From NCBI RefSeq assembly GCF_900637185.1, contig NZ_LR134352.1, positions 310,001 to 374,000 of the forward strand: a DNA stretch of 64,000 bases, read 5' to 3'. Below the pieces are notes generated by a model. That model had not been told where the DNA came from, ran no database searches, and saw only the letters and a list, made by a program, of their open reading frames with translations. Source of the DNA: Nocardia asteroides. GTDB lineage: Bacteria; Actinomycetota; Actinomycetes; Mycobacteriales; Mycobacteriaceae. Positions 48,305-59,927 of the stretch are shown here, one piece after another (the stretch's first letter is position 1; every line of letters begins with the position of its first letter). The translations under genes and the position numbers were made by a program.

Positions 48305-49003
48305 CTACGGCTTCTGCGCCTGAGCCTGGCCAAAAGGCGCGGAGAGGAGGTACTGCGCTGCGGCGTAGGTCGCCAGGATGACGCCCTCGCTGACGCGGCG
48401 GGACCGCTCGCTCGTCGCGAACAGCCTGCGCAGCACGATCAGCCCGTCGGAGACCGTGAACAGCAGCGCACCCACACCGAGCCGGCTGCGCGGGTCGCCG
48501 CCGGGGATGTTCAGGCCCGCGATGTTCTTGGTCCCCGGCGCGAGATCGGGGTCCGAGGCCAGGGTGGCCGCGGTGCCGAGGGTGGCGCCGTAGGCCGTCA
48601 GCGGGACGGCCAGGACCGGCGCCTTGGCCCGCAGCAAACCCGCCGCACCGGCCCACGCCAGCACGCGCGGCGCGGCGATCGCGGCTTTCGGCCGGGCGCC
48701 GCGCCGCCACCACAGCAGCGAGTAGCCGGTCTGCATGACGGCGAACGAGGACGCGCCCGCGATCAGCCGGCGATCGTCGTCGGGGTCGATCAGCAGTACG
48801 TCACCGACGGTGGCCGCGGCCAGCGAGCCGAGCAGGATCCGGCGCTCGACCGGGTCCAGCTCGACCCCGCTGGTGACGGTGTCGGCCGCCAGCAGCGGCA
48901 TCAGCAGCGGCTTGCTCAGCCATTGCAGCCGCTCGCGGCCGGTGACGGCACCGAAGACGGTGACCGCCGCCGCCGCGAGATAGCCCGCGCGCAGCGGTCG
49001 CAC
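48305..49003 (-). CDS. YhhN/TMEM86 family lysoplasmalogenase-like membrane protein
   Basis: The 232-residue protein has about seven hydrophobic segments and YhhN-type signatures 'ATVGDVLLIDPDDDR' and 'RLGVGALLFTVSDGLIVLRR'. Characterised members hydrolyse the vinyl-ether bond of lysoplasmalogens. GTG 49003 lies 1 nt after the fabH-like stop, so the two are one operon; the link to lipid metabolism is consistent. Confidence 0.85.
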   Translation of the reverse strand: MRPLRAGYLAAAAVTVFGAVTGRERLQWLSKPLLMPLLAADTVTSGVELDPVERRILLGSLAAATVGDVLLIDPDDDRRLIAGASSFAVMQTGYSLLWWRRGARPKAAIAAPRVLAWAGAAGLLRAKAPVLAVPLTAYGATLGTAATLASDPDLAPGTKNIAGLNIPGGDPRSRLGVGALLFTVSDGLIVLRRLFATSERSRRVSEGVILATYAAAQYLLSAPFGQAQAQKP

Positions 49004-49004
49004 G

Positions 49005-50063
49005 TCAGAAGCTCGTTTCCTTGGGCGCGGGCGGCAGGACCACGACCTGGCCCGCGTAGCTCAGCCCGGCGCCGAACCCGAGCAGCAGCGCCAGCTGGCC
49101 ACCCTTGGCCTTGCCGGTCACCAGCATCTCCTCCATCGCCAGCGGGATCGAGGCGGCCGAGGTGTTGCCGGTGTTCTCGATGTCGTTGGCCATCGGGATG
49201 CCCTCGGCCAGGCCGAGGTTCTTCTTCATCAGTTCGTTGATCCTGGCGTTGGCCTGGTGCGGGATGAACACCTCGATGTCCTCCTTGGCCACGCCGGAGG
49301 CGTCCAGCGCCGCCGACAGCGCGCGCGGCAGGGTGACCGCGGCCCAGCGGAAGACCTTCGGGCCCTCCATGTGCAGCGACATCCGGCCGATCGGCTCGAC
49401 CTCGGGGTCGGTGCCCTGCATGGCCTGGGCCTTGTTCATGTACGCGAGGAAGTCGACGTCCTGGGCGATGGCCTCGGCGTTCTCGCCGTCACTGCCCCAC
49501 ACCGTGGGCGAGATGCCGTTCTCCTCGGCCGGACCGACCACCACGGCGCCCGCGCCGTCACCGAAGATCATCGCGGTGCCGCGGTCGGTCGGGTCGAGGC
49601 CCACGGTCATCGTCTCGGCGCCGATCACCAGGATGTAGTCGGCCGAACCGGCGCGGATCAGGTCGGCGGCGACGCCGAGCCCGTAGCCGAAACCGCCGCA
49701 GCCGGAGGTGAGGTCGAACGCGGCCACGCCGTTGAGGCCGAGATCGGAGGCCACCGACGGCGCGCCGTGCGGGGTGAGCTTGAGCCAGCTGGAGGTGCAC
49801 AGGATGACCGCGCCGATCTTCGCGCGGTCGATCGGGGTGTTGTTCAGCGCGCGCTCACCGGCGGCGGCGGCGATGGAACGGATGGTCTCGTCACCGCTGA
49901 TCCAGCGCCGGTTGTGGATACCGGTGCGCTCGAAGATCCATTCGGGCGTCGAGTCGAGTACTTCGCACACCTCGGCATTGCTGACGATGCGCTGCGGTCG
50001 GTACGCGCCGATCCCGAGCATCGCAACGTTGTCACGACTCTTGTTAACTGCAATGCTCACCAC
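49005..50063 (-). CDS. FabH-type 3-oxoacyl-ACP synthase III
   Basis: The 352-residue thiolase-fold enzyme has catalytic Cys122 in 'DLTSGCGGFGYGLGVA', His269 in 'IPHQANARINELMKKN' and Asn300 in 'ENTGNTSAASIPLAMEE', the FabH triad. It condenses an acyl-CoA starter with malonyl-ACP; whether it serves primary FAS-II or a side pathway is unclear. GTG 50063 is chosen. It is paired with the YhhN gene 1 nt downstream. Confidence 0.93.
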   Translation of the reverse strand: MVSIAVNKSRDNVAMLGIGAYRPQRIVSNAEVCEVLDSTPEWIFERTGIHNRRWISGDETIRSIAAAAGERALNNTPIDRAKIGAVILCTSSWLKLTPHGAPSVASDLGLNGVAAFDLTSGCGGFGYGLGVAADLIRAGSADYILVIGAETMTVGLDPTDRGTAMIFGDGAGAVVVGPAEENGISPTVWGSDGENAEAIAQDVDFLAYMNKAQAMQGTDPEVEPIGRMSLHMEGPKVFRWAAVTLPRALSAALDASGVAKEDIEVFIPHQANARINELMKKNLGLAEGIPMANDIENTGNTSAASIPLAMEEMLVTGKAKGGQLALLLGFGAGLSYAGQVVVLPPAPKETSF

Positions 50064-50131
50064 AGGTGACTCACACGTCCTTCAGACTTACCGGACCACC
50101 ACATCGTCGTCCAGGTTTGGCGTTGTTCAGG

Positions 50132-50695
50132 CTAACCCAGAGCAAGGTCGTCGAGACCGAGGATGGACCGATACTCGAGCCCCTCGGCGGCGATGACCTG
50201 GTCAGCGCCGGTTTCCCGGTCGACGACCGTCGCGACGCCGACCACGATGGCGCCGGCGTCGCGCAGCGCGCGCACCGCGGTGAGCGGGGAGTTGCCCGTG
50301 GTGGTGGTGTCCTCGACGACCAGCACCCGCTTGCCCACGATGTCGGGGCCCTCGATCTGGCGCTGCATGCCGTGCGCCTTGGCGGCCTTGCGGACGACGA
50401 ACGCGTCGATCGGGCGGCCCGGCGCGTGCATGACCGCCATCGCGACCGGATCGGCGCCCATGGTGAGTCCACCGACGGCGTCGAAGTCCCAGTCGGCGAC
50501 CAGCTCGCGCAGCAGCGAACCGATCAGCGGGGCGGCCTGGTGGTGCAGCGTCGCGCGGCGCAGGTCGACGTAGTAGTCGGCCTCCTTGCCCGAGGACAGC
50601 GTCACCTTGCCGTGCACGACCGCGAGCTCGCGCACGAGCGCGGCCAGCTGGTCGCGATCCGCCTCGGTGAGCGCCTGACGTGCCTGGTCGATCAT
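50132..50695 (-). CDS. pyrE: Orotate phosphoribosyltransferase
   Basis: The 187-residue enzyme has the PRPP motif 'KRVLVVEDTTTTGNSPLTAV' and 'HGKVTLSSGKEADYYVDLRR', as in PyrE. It forms OMP from orotate and PRPP in pyrimidine synthesis. AAAGGACACGC lies upstream of ATG 50695. It matches Rv0382c in the Rv0380c-Rv0384c neighbourhood. Confidence 0.97.
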   Translation of the reverse strand: MIDQARQALTEADRDQLAALVRELAVVHGKVTLSSGKEADYYVDLRRATLHHQAAPLIGSLLRELVADWDFDAVGGLTMGADPVAMAVMHAPGRPIDAFVVRKAAKAHGMQRQIEGPDIVGKRVLVVEDTTTTGNSPLTAVRALRDAGAIVVGVATVVDRETGADQVIAAEGLEYRSILGLDDLALG

Positions 50696-50769
50696 CGTTT
50701 GCGTGTCCTTTCGGTCATGAGCGGGCCGGTGCTAACGCTACGCGCCGCGTCCGAGGCCCAGCTCACGCC

Positions 50770-51576
50770 CTAGGTCCGGCCACGCGCGTTGAAGAGTCCG
50801 CGATTCAGGCGGGCCACCAGGGTCCGCGGGACGAATCCCGCCACCGCGGTGAGCACCTTGTATTGCACGCCGGGCACGCTGATCACCCGGCCTGCGTCCA
50901 GATCGTGCAGACAGCCGTCGACCACCTGGTCGACGTCGAGCCACATCCGCTGGGGAGTCGAACTCATCTCGATGCCCGCGCGCTCGTGGAACTCGGTGCG
51001 CACGAACCCGGGGCACAGCGCCTGGATGCGGACACCGGTGCCCGCCAATCCACCCGCCAACCCCTCCGAGAAGGATACGACGTAGGCCTTGGAGGCCGAG
51101 TAGGTCGACCCCCGTCCGGGAATCAGCCCGGCCACGCTCGCCACGTTCACGATCGACCCCGTCGCCGCCGCGATCATCGCGGGCAGCGCGGCCCTGGTCA
51201 GCTGCAGCACCGCGGTGACGTTCACGTCGAGCTGCGCCTGCAGTTCGGCGGGCTCGAGCGTCCAGAACTCCCCCGAATGCGCGAAACCGGCATTGTTGAC
51301 CAGGAATTCGAGGCCGGCCGCCGCACGCTCGGCGACGCGGGCGCGATCGTCGTCGTCGGCCAGGTCGGCCACCAGCACCTCGGCGGAGGTGGCGTAGCGG
51401 CGGCCGAGTTCGTCGGCGAGGGCGCGCAGCCGCTCCTCGTTCCTGGCCACGAGCACCAGGTCGTAGCCGAGCGCGGCGAGGCGGTGGGCGAAACCCTGCC
51501 CGATGCCGGACGTGGGTCCGGTGATCATGGCGACGGGACGGTGCACGCCGGGCAGGCGCAGGGGACTATCGGTCAT
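50770..51576 (-). CDS. Short-chain dehydrogenase/reductase
   Basis: The 268-residue SDR has the cofactor motif '[19 protein letters not shown]', '[11 protein letters not shown]', catalytic Ser in '[15 protein letters not shown]' and YxxxK in '[13 protein letters not shown]'. The Arg in '[11 protein letters not shown]' after the second strand favours NADP. Relatives act on keto or hydroxy lipids; the substrate is unknown. It is probably cotranscribed with the ttfA gene, which ends 54 nt upstream. Confidence 0.92.
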   Translation of the reverse strand: MTDSPLRLPGVHRPVAMITGPTSGIGQGFAHRLAALGYDLVLVARNEERLRALADELGRRYATSAEVLVADLADDDDRARVAERAAAGLEFLVNNAGFAHSGEFWTLEPAELQAQLDVNVTAVLQLTRAALPAMIAAATGSIVNVASVAGLIPGRGSTYSASKAYVVSFSEGLAGGLAGTGVRIQALCPGFVRTEFHERAGIEMSSTPQRMWLDVDQVVDGCLHDLDAGRVISVPGVQYKVLTAVAGFVPRTLVARLNRGLFNARGRT

Positions 51577-51630
51577 CGCAGGTCTATTCCGCTCGGCGGG
51601 TGATGCCGCGGCGACCGCCGCGGCACGGGA

Positions 51631-52737
51631 CTACTTCGGCACCGGCCCCTGGTACGGGCGGAAACCGGGATGGAACGGGCCGCCGGGCCGACCCGACTCC
51701 GATTCCTCGTCGGACTCCACCGGCGAGCGCGGCGGCTCGACCCGGGGACGCGGTTCCGGGACGACGGCCAGCGACGGGCGCTTCGGCGGTTCGCCGAGCG
51801 GGCGACGGCCGGGAGCCGGCTGGTCCTCGAAATCGGGGTCGTCGAGATCGGGGTCGTAGTCGGCGGGCACCGAGCGCCTGCCGCTGGTCCCGCGACTGTC
51901 GAAGTGCTCGGGCTCGATGCGGCCGCCCGCGGAACCGGGGGCGCCGGGCTCGGCGCGGTAGGAGTCGAACTCCGGCTCGTCGTCGGGGCCGGGGAAGCGG
52001 GCGCGGCCGCGCTCCTCGAAGTCGGCGGCGCGCTCGTCGTCGAGGTCGTCCTCGTCGTAGTCGGGGCGCAGGCCCTCCCCGAGGGGCACATCGGCGTTCG
52101 AGCGGGTGCGGGTGTACTCGCTCGGCTCGGCCACCGGCGGCAGCACGTGCAGCAGACCGGACAGGCGCAGCACCGCGTCGATCGCGGTCTCCCACTCCTT
52201 GGCACCGCTGCCGACGGGCAGCATGCCGAGGGTCCAGTTGCCCTCGCTCCACAGCATCTGCACGGTGTCGCTGAGCGACTCGATGAAGCCGACCATGCGC
52301 TGATCGACCGCGTGCCTGGCGATCTCGGGATCGGTCGCGAACACCACCCGGTCGCCGATGGCGCCGAGCAGTTCCAGATCGTGGTCCTTCGGCGGCGACG
52401 CGGTCTTGAGCCGCATGTCGACATCGATCTCGGACCCGATCTGGCGACGCACGGCCACCAGGGTCGCCGCGTCCTCCAGATCGAACAGGACGAACTTCTC
52501 GCCCTTGCGAATTCCGGACACCACGTCGACCGCGGAGAGGTAACCGAGCTTGGCCAGCGCGCCACGACGCCACGTCGAGGCGAGCGCGGGCTCGACCGAA
52601 ACGTAGGTGTAGCCCTGGGACTTCGCCCAGACCTGGCGGGCGTGCCCGGTCCGCTGTCGCTGGACCCGATCGAAATAGAGCAGTACGACCGCACCCACGA
52701 GTGCGATCGCCGCTAACCCGAACCACATAGCCGTCAT
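51631..52737 (-). CDS. ttfA: TtfA-like trehalose monomycolate transport factor
   Basis: The 368-residue protein has one N-terminal membrane helix ('MWFGLAAIALVGAVVLLYFD'), a cytosolic domain (about 30-200: 'VWAKSQGYTYVSVEPALAS', 'DVVSGIRKGEKFVLFDLEDAAT', 'GNWTLGMLPVGSGAKEWE') and a long acidic/Pro-rich disordered tail. Place upstream of pyrE and downstream of clpB matches Rv0383c, now called TtfA, which binds MmpL3 and is needed for trehalose monomycolate export. The tail is longer than in M. tuberculosis (284 residues). Confidence 0.82.
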   Translation of the reverse strand: MTAMWFGLAAIALVGAVVLLYFDRVQRQRTGHARQVWAKSQGYTYVSVEPALASTWRRGALAKLGYLSAVDVVSGIRKGEKFVLFDLEDAATLVAVRRQIGSEIDVDMRLKTASPPKDHDLELLGAIGDRVVFATDPEIARHAVDQRMVGFIESLSDTVQMLWSEGNWTLGMLPVGSGAKEWETAIDAVLRLSGLLHVLPPVAEPSEYTRTRSNADVPLGEGLRPDYDEDDLDDERAADFEERGRARFPGPDDEPEFDSYRAEPGAPGSAGGRIEPEHFDSRGTSGRRSVPADYDPDLDDPDFEDQPAPGRRPLGEPPKRPSLAVVPEPRPRVEPPRSPVESDEESESGRPGGPFHPGFRPYQGPVPK

Positions 52738-52805
52738 CGTCGCCTAGCCTATCCAGCCGTCGCCGTGATTGCCCGGCAGTGCCGGGCTATCGACGCGCGG
52801 GTCGC

Positions 52806-53588
52806 TCATCGGGGGCCGCCCGGCAACGCCGTACTGATGATGATCTTGGCGTGGATCGACCCGTCGGGGTTCTTGTCGCCCTGCACCATAACCATGTCGC
52901 CGACGGGCAGCTCGGCCGCCTTCGTGCTGGTCAGCGAGATCACCTGGGTGGCATCGTCGATCAGCACCCGGACAGTCGACCCGCCGAGGGTGCTCATCGT
53001 GATCTCGGTGCCGGTGTTGGCGGTGATGCTGCCCATGGTGGCGCCGAGATCGTCGCCGCCGCCGAGGCCGGGCAGCCCGGGCAGGCCGCTGGCGCTCGGC
53101 GGCACGACCGGAGTGGTCTGCCGGTTGGTCGGCGGGACCACCAGCTGACTGGTCGTCGGCGCCGACGCGGTGTCGTCCTCGGACTTGTCACCGCTGAGCA
53201 CCAGCCCGACGAAAACGCCGCCGATGGCGATCAACGCCAGGACACCGAGCCCGAGCGCGATCCACAGGCCGGTGTGTCGTTTGGGCGGTTCGCCCTGGTC
53301 ACCGTCCTGCGGGCGGGGTGGGTAGCCGGGCGGCGGCCCGGCCGGATACCCCTGGCCGTAGCCGGGTGGCTGCTGCTGGGGAGGTGGTTGCGCTGCGGGA
53401 TAACCACTTTCGTAGGCACCCCATTGCGCGTCGTGCGGCGGCAACGCCTGGGTCGGGTTCGACGGTGGCCCCCATTCGTCGAACCCGCCACCGCCGTACG
53501 GCTTGGTCGAGTCCATGCCCGGCGAACCCAACCGTTCGGTCGGCGAATCCTCCGGGCGTTGCCCCCACGGATCGTTCGGGTTCGTCAT
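52806..53588 (-). CDS. Membrane-anchored DUF5666-like protein
   Basis: The 260-residue protein has a Pro/Gln/Gly/Tyr-rich cytosolic part (1-110), one membrane helix ('GLWIALGLGVLALIAIGGVFVG'), a Thr/Pro linker and an outer beta domain 'GSITANTGTEITMSTLGGSTVRVLIDD' to 'VGDMVMVQGDKNPDGSIHAK', which follows the DUF5666 pattern. Function is unknown. It lies between ttfA and clpB. Confidence 0.85.
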   Translation of the reverse strand: MTNPNDPWGQRPEDSPTERLGSPGMDSTKPYGGGGFDEWGPPSNPTQALPPHDAQWGAYESGYPAAQPPPQQQPPGYGQGYPAGPPPGYPPRPQDGDQGEPPKRHTGLWIALGLGVLALIAIGGVFVGLVLSGDKSEDDTASAPTTSQLVVPPTNRQTTPVVPPSASGLPGLPGLGGGDDLGATMGSITANTGTEITMSTLGGSTVRVLIDDATQVISLTSTKAAELPVGDMVMVQGDKNPDGSIHAKIIISTALPGGPR

Positions 53589-53650
53589 GAGCTCCAGCGT
53601 AGGACAGCGCGGTGCGTTGGGAGGTCCCTACGCACCGCGCTGTGGATATT

Positions 53651-56224
<2,574 letters not shown>

Positions 56225-56263
56225 AGATCTCCTCCGGGTGTGTCTGACGGTATCGACTGGTTC

Positions 56264-56297
56264 AACGCTCACAAAGTTGAGTCTGTTCCGCTCAACT
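56264..56297 (-). promoter_or_regulatory. HspR-like HAIR element overlapping a SigH-type promoter of clpB
   Basis: The dyad AGTTGAG (56275-56281) N9 CTCAACT (56291-56297) has HAIR geometry (CTTGAGT-N7-ACTCAAG; 11 of 14 positions match). Within it, on the minus strand, GGAAC (56289-56285) and GTT (56266-56264), 18 nt apart, fit the SigH/SigE promoter consensus. Dual HspR/SigH control of clpB is known in mycobacteria and is inferred here. Confidence 0.65.
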
Positions 56298-56436
56298 CTA
56301 CAATTTTCCCCGCGGACACGGAATCGCTGTTCACGCTACGCCGCGACACCACCGAAGACGATCAATCGCCGCACGTCGCAGGGGTGGACGCCTAGGATTG
56401 CCGTGCCCGGACCATCCCGACAAGAGGAGCCGACCG

Positions 56437-57426
56437 ATGCGCGCGATCGTGGTTGAGAAGTTCGGTGCCACTCCGGAACTCGCCGATATGCCGGTGCCCC
56501 AGCCGGGCGCGGGCGAAGTGCAGGTCGCCCTGGACGCGGCGGGCGTGAACCCCTTCGACCTCAAGATGGCCGACGGCATCCTCGAGGGCAAGATGCCCAC
56601 CGACTTCCCGATGATCCTCGGCGTGGACGGCGCCGGCACGATCTCGGCCGTCGGACCGGGCGTGCGCTCGTTCAACGTGGGCGACCGGGTGGTCGGCAAG
56701 TTCCTCACCGCGCCGGCCGGGCACGGCAGCTGGGCGCAGTACGCGACCCTGCCCGAGGACGCCACGCTGGTACCGATCCCCGAGGGCGTCACCTCGGTGG
56801 CGGCCGCCGCGCTGCCAGTCGCCGGGGTGACCGCGCAGGACCTCGTCGAGACCGCGCAGATCCAGCCCGGCCAGACCGTGCTGATCGTCGGCGCGACCGG
56901 CGGCGTCGGCTCGTTCCTGGTGCAGCTGGCCAATATCGCGGGCGGGCACGTGATCGCGACCGCGCGCGGCGACGCCACCGACCAGGTGGCCCGCCTCGGC
57001 GCCGCCGAGACCATCGACTACACCCGGCCCCGGCCCGCCGACCCGAACGTCGTCGACCCCGATCCCGCCGCCTACCGCGACTCCAGCATCACCGACGCGG
57101 TCCACTTCACCCACCCCGACGGCATCGACATCCTCTTCGACCTGATCAGCGGCCCAGCCGATTTCGCCCGCCACGCCACCCTGGTCCGCGACGGCGGCCG
57201 CGCCTACTCCACCACCTGGGCCGCCGACGAACCCGCCCTGCGCGCCCGCGACATCACCGGCGGCAACTTCGAATCCAAGGGCCGCGGCCCCGAACTCACC
57301 CGCCTGCTGTCCCGCGTCGCCGCGGGCGACGTCGTGGTCCCCGTCGAAGCCACCGTCCCCCTCGAAGCCGCCCCCGCCGTCCTCGGCGCCGGCAGCGCCC
57401 GCGGCAAAACCGTCCTCGCCATCTGA
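56437..57426 (+). CDS. Zinc-independent MDR-family NADPH:quinone-type oxidoreductase
   Basis: The 329-residue protein has the quinone-oxidoreductase layout: 'AGVNPFDLKMADG', 'LGVDGAGTISAVGPGVRSF', and the NADPH Rossmann motif 'VLIVGATGGVGSFLVQLANIAGG'. The zinc-binding cysteines of alcohol dehydrogenases are absent. Its substrate is unknown. AAGAGGAG precedes ATG 56437. It converges with the EspG gene, 4 nt between stops. Confidence 0.92.
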   Translation: MRAIVVEKFGATPELADMPVPQPGAGEVQVALDAAGVNPFDLKMADGILEGKMPTDFPMILGVDGAGTISAVGPGVRSFNVGDRVVGKFLTAPAGHGSWAQYATLPEDATLVPIPEGVTSVAAAALPVAGVTAQDLVETAQIQPGQTVLIVGATGGVGSFLVQLANIAGGHVIATARGDATDQVARLGAAETIDYTRPRPADPNVVDPDPAAYRDSSITDAVHFTHPDGIDILFDLISGPADFARHATLVRDGGRAYSTTWAADEPALRARDITGGNFESKGRGPELTRLLSRVAAGDVVVPVEATVPLEAAPAVLGAGSARGKTVLAI

Positions 57427-57430
57427 CCGG

Positions 57431-58207
57431 TCAGTGGTTGCGGTAGGTGCCTTCTCTGGCCTTGGTGGCGGTGGTGGTGAGCATGGTGGTGAGGGTGGCG
57501 TGGAGGCGGGTGGGGGTGGTGGGTTTGGCGATGAAGGTGGCCTCGCCGTAGAAGACGTAGCGGCCGTCGCCGGTGAGGTCGTGCAGCTGGAAATCGTCGC
57601 GGCCCTCGGTGTGGCGGTTGTCGACGCTGCCGTGGGCGTAGACGCCGATGTGGGTGAGGGTGTCGGTGGGTTTGGCGAGGAAGGTCTCGAGTTGCTCGCG
57701 CGGGGTGGGGTTCCAGGCGTCGCGGACGTGCGGGCGGGGTGCCGCGAGTTCGGCTGCGGTGACCTTGATTTCGCGGCCGTTGCCGGGCGCGACCTTGGGT
57801 AACGTCGACAGGACGGCGGCGGCCAGCGTGTCCGGCGTCAGCAGATGCAGGGTGATGTCGCCGGCGTTGGCCTCCTCGCCCGGGGCCTGGACGGCGAGGG
57901 CGGCGTACCCGTCGCGGGTGCCGCCGTGCGCGCGGATCGTCCTGGTACCGCGGGCCATCCCCGCCACCTCGACGCGGGCGTGCGGGGCCAGCAGCGCGGC
58001 CACCGCGTAATCGAGGTTGGTGTCGAACTGGGCTTGCAGCGATTCGGCGGCCTTGCGGACCAGTCGATCGGTATCGGCACGGAAGTCGCTGGTATGGCAG
58101 TGATGGAGGGGGTAGGGCAGGACGTCGCGGCCCGTCGCCTCCCAGAGGGTGCGGAACTCCAGGGCGGTCAGGTGCCAGGTGTACACGGGAGATCTACTCT
58201 GCTGCAT
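57431..58207 (-). CDS. EspG family ESX secretion-associated chaperone
   Basis: The 258-residue protein fits EspG: N-terminal 'YTWHLTALEFRTLWEATG', 'APHARVEVAGMARGTRTIR', and a C-terminal 'TPREQLETFLAKPTDTLTHIGVYAHG' followed by 'DDFQLHDLTGDGRYVFYGEA'. EspG binds PPE proteins and delivers them to the type VII system. It lies 13 nt behind the PPE-like gene, its natural client. ATG 58207 is used; TTG 58213 is in frame and no ribosome site decides. Confidence 0.85.
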   Translation of the reverse strand: MQQSRSPVYTWHLTALEFRTLWEATGRDVLPYPLHHCHTSDFRADTDRLVRKAAESLQAQFDTNLDYAVAALLAPHARVEVAGMARGTRTIRAHGGTRDGYAALAVQAPGEEANAGDITLHLLTPDTLAAAVLSTLPKVAPGNGREIKVTAAELAAPRPHVRDAWNPTPREQLETFLAKPTDTLTHIGVYAHGSVDNRHTEGRDDFQLHDLTGDGRYVFYGEATFIAKPTTPTRLHATLTTMLTTTATKAREGTYRNH

Positions 58208-58220
58208 CGCCAATCAACGC

Positions 58221-59534
58221 CTAATCCGAGCCGATGACCGGCGGGACATTCGGGGGCAGGTCGCCCAGGCCGGTGAGTTCGTCGCCGTGCTCCTGGGTGA
58301 CGAGGTAGTCGGGAATGCCCTTGGTGGACTCGTCGTCCTTGCCGCCGCCCCGGGCGCCGGGCGACATCATGCCCGGCATCCCGGACCGCCCCGCCGCGCC
58401 GGAACCACCCGCGCGGACCGCGGCGGACGCGGCGCCGCCGGTCGACGGCGAGCCGGGCACCGCGCCACCGGGTGTGCCGCCGCCCGGTGTACCGCCGCCG
58501 GAGCCGCCCATGCCGGGAGCGCCGCCGCCGGAACCGGCCGGGCCACCCGAACCGGGCGTGGTGCCCGACGGGGTGGTCGACGCCGGGACGGTCGACTGGG
58601 GGGTGGTCGCGTCGTCGGTCGTCGAGTCGTCCGTGGTCGAGTCCTCGGTCGACGTGTCGTCGGTGGCGGAGTCGTCGGTCGTGCCGTCGTCGACAGCGGC
58701 CGGGTTCGTGGTCGCCGGGTCCGTCGTCTCGGGCTGGGTGGCGCCCGCGACGGTCGAGGCGGGCCCACCCGAGTCGGGTCGCGTCGCGCCGCCGCCGGTG
58801 CCGGGATCGGTCGCGTTCACCGCCTTCGGCACCGGGATCACCGGCACGCCCGTATCGGATTCGTGGATCACCGGCGCGTAGACCGTGCGCAGTACCCGGA
58901 CCGCCTCGGCCTTCGCGTTCCGTTCGGCGACATCGTCGTTGCGCCAGCCACGCCCGGCGAACCAGCTGTGCAGATTGGCGCCGCCACTGCGATGCTCCGG
59001 CGGATACGGCACGAGGTTCTTCGTCGGCTCCAGACCGGTGCGCAGTTCGTCCAGCTTGCTGCTGGTGAGCGCGGCCGCCGCCGTCACCCGCTTGCCGATG
59101 GTGTCGTATCCCGCCACGGTCGCCGCCGCCGCGGCCGCGGCCGCACCGGACCAGACATCCGGCGACGTACCGCGCGCGATCTGCTTGCGGAATTCGTCGA
59201 GCGAGGTGGAGTTGCGGGTCGACACCTGCTTCCAGGCGTCCACCAGGCCGTTGACGGTATCGAGATTGATCGCGTCGACCTTGGTCCGCAGCTCCGACAG
59301 GCTCGGCTTGTCGAATTCGTCTTCGCCGGTGACCGCCTTGCCGCGATACTCGCCGTCGAACCCGATGCCGTCGGCGTCGCGGCGGATCGTGCTGCGCTGG
59401 TCGTTGTACTTGTTCTGGACATCGGCCGCGTCGGGCGCCTCGGCCTCGCCGTTACCGGTGACCAGGTCGCTGACATTGCGCCGCCAGACCGAGAGGAAGT
59501 CCAGGCTCGCCAGGTGCGAGGTGGGGTTGACCAT
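58221..59534 (-). CDS. PPE/WXG-like type VII secretion substrate with Thr/Asp and Gly/Pro-rich tail
   Basis: The 437-residue protein has a helical N-terminal half (1-170) with 'TSPDVWSGAAAAAAAATVAG', where the W-x-G turn lies, then 'PYPPEHRSGGANLHSWFAGRGW', a Thr/Asp/Ser/Pro stretch (about 240-320), a Gly-rich stretch, and a conserved-looking end 'PDYLVTQEHGDELTGLGD'. It resembles actinobacterial PPE-like substrates paired with EspG. No signal peptide is present. The start is ATG 59534, 2 nt after the upstream gene. Confidence 0.78.
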   Translation of the reverse strand: MVNPTSHLASLDFLSVWRRNVSDLVTGNGEAEAPDAADVQNKYNDQRSTIRRDADGIGFDGEYRGKAVTGEDEFDKPSLSELRTKVDAINLDTVNGLVDAWKQVSTRNSTSLDEFRKQIARGTSPDVWSGAAAAAAAATVAGYDTIGKRVTAAAALTSSKLDELRTGLEPTKNLVPYPPEHRSGGANLHSWFAGRGWRNDDVAERNAKAEAVRVLRTVYAPVIHESDTGVPVIPVPKAVNATDPGTGGGATRPDSGGPASTVAGATQPETTDPATTNPAAVDDGTTDDSATDDTSTEDSTTDDSTTDDATTPQSTVPASTTPSGTTPGSGGPAGSGGGAPGMGGSGGGTPGGGTPGGAVPGSPSTGGAASAAVRAGGSGAAGRSGMPGMMSPGARGGGKDDESTKGIPDYLVTQEHGDELTGLGDLPPNVPPVIGSD

Positions 59535-59536
59535 CG

Positions 59537-59911
59537 CTACACCTGCCCCGCCGCGTAGTCGAGGGCGTTGGCGTTTTCGATATCGGTGCCGGTGAGGTGT
59601 TTGAAGGAGATCTTGAATACCTCCTGAAGTTGTTGCACCGCTTCGATATCGGCGAGCACCACCTCGTACAGCGAGTTCGGCTCGCCCTGGGCCTGCGCCC
59701 GGAACTTCGTTTCCAGATCCTTCGCCATCTGGAAATCGCCGAAACCGCTGACGTTCTGGGTGCGGCGCGCGAGATCGAGGATGTCGCGCAAATCGGTCAG
59801 CCGCTGATCGCAGGCTTTGAACATGTGATAGGCCGCCGCATCGTCATTGAGGTACACCTCACCGGCCTGCGCCTGTCCGAGCAACTGGCCGTACGGGTTC
59901 GGTTCCGCCAC
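59537..59911 (-). CDS. Small helical type VII secretion-associated protein
   Basis: The 124-residue all-helical protein ('GQLLGQAQAGEVYLNDDAAAY', 'QRLTDLRDILDLARRTQNVSG', 'NSLYEVVLADIEAVQQLQEVFK') probably partners the PPE-like protein as PE or WXG proteins do. GTG 59911 follows GGGAGA; the open frame extends 16 codons into the upstream gene region. It is in the same operon, 2 nt before the PPE-like gene. Confidence 0.72.
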   Translation of the reverse strand: MAEPNPYGQLLGQAQAGEVYLNDDAAAYHMFKACDQRLTDLRDILDLARRTQNVSGFGDFQMAKDLETKFRAQAQGEPNSLYEVVLADIEAVQQLQEVFKISFKHLTGTDIENANALDYAAGQV

Positions 59912-59927
59912 CGCGCGTCTCCCTCGG

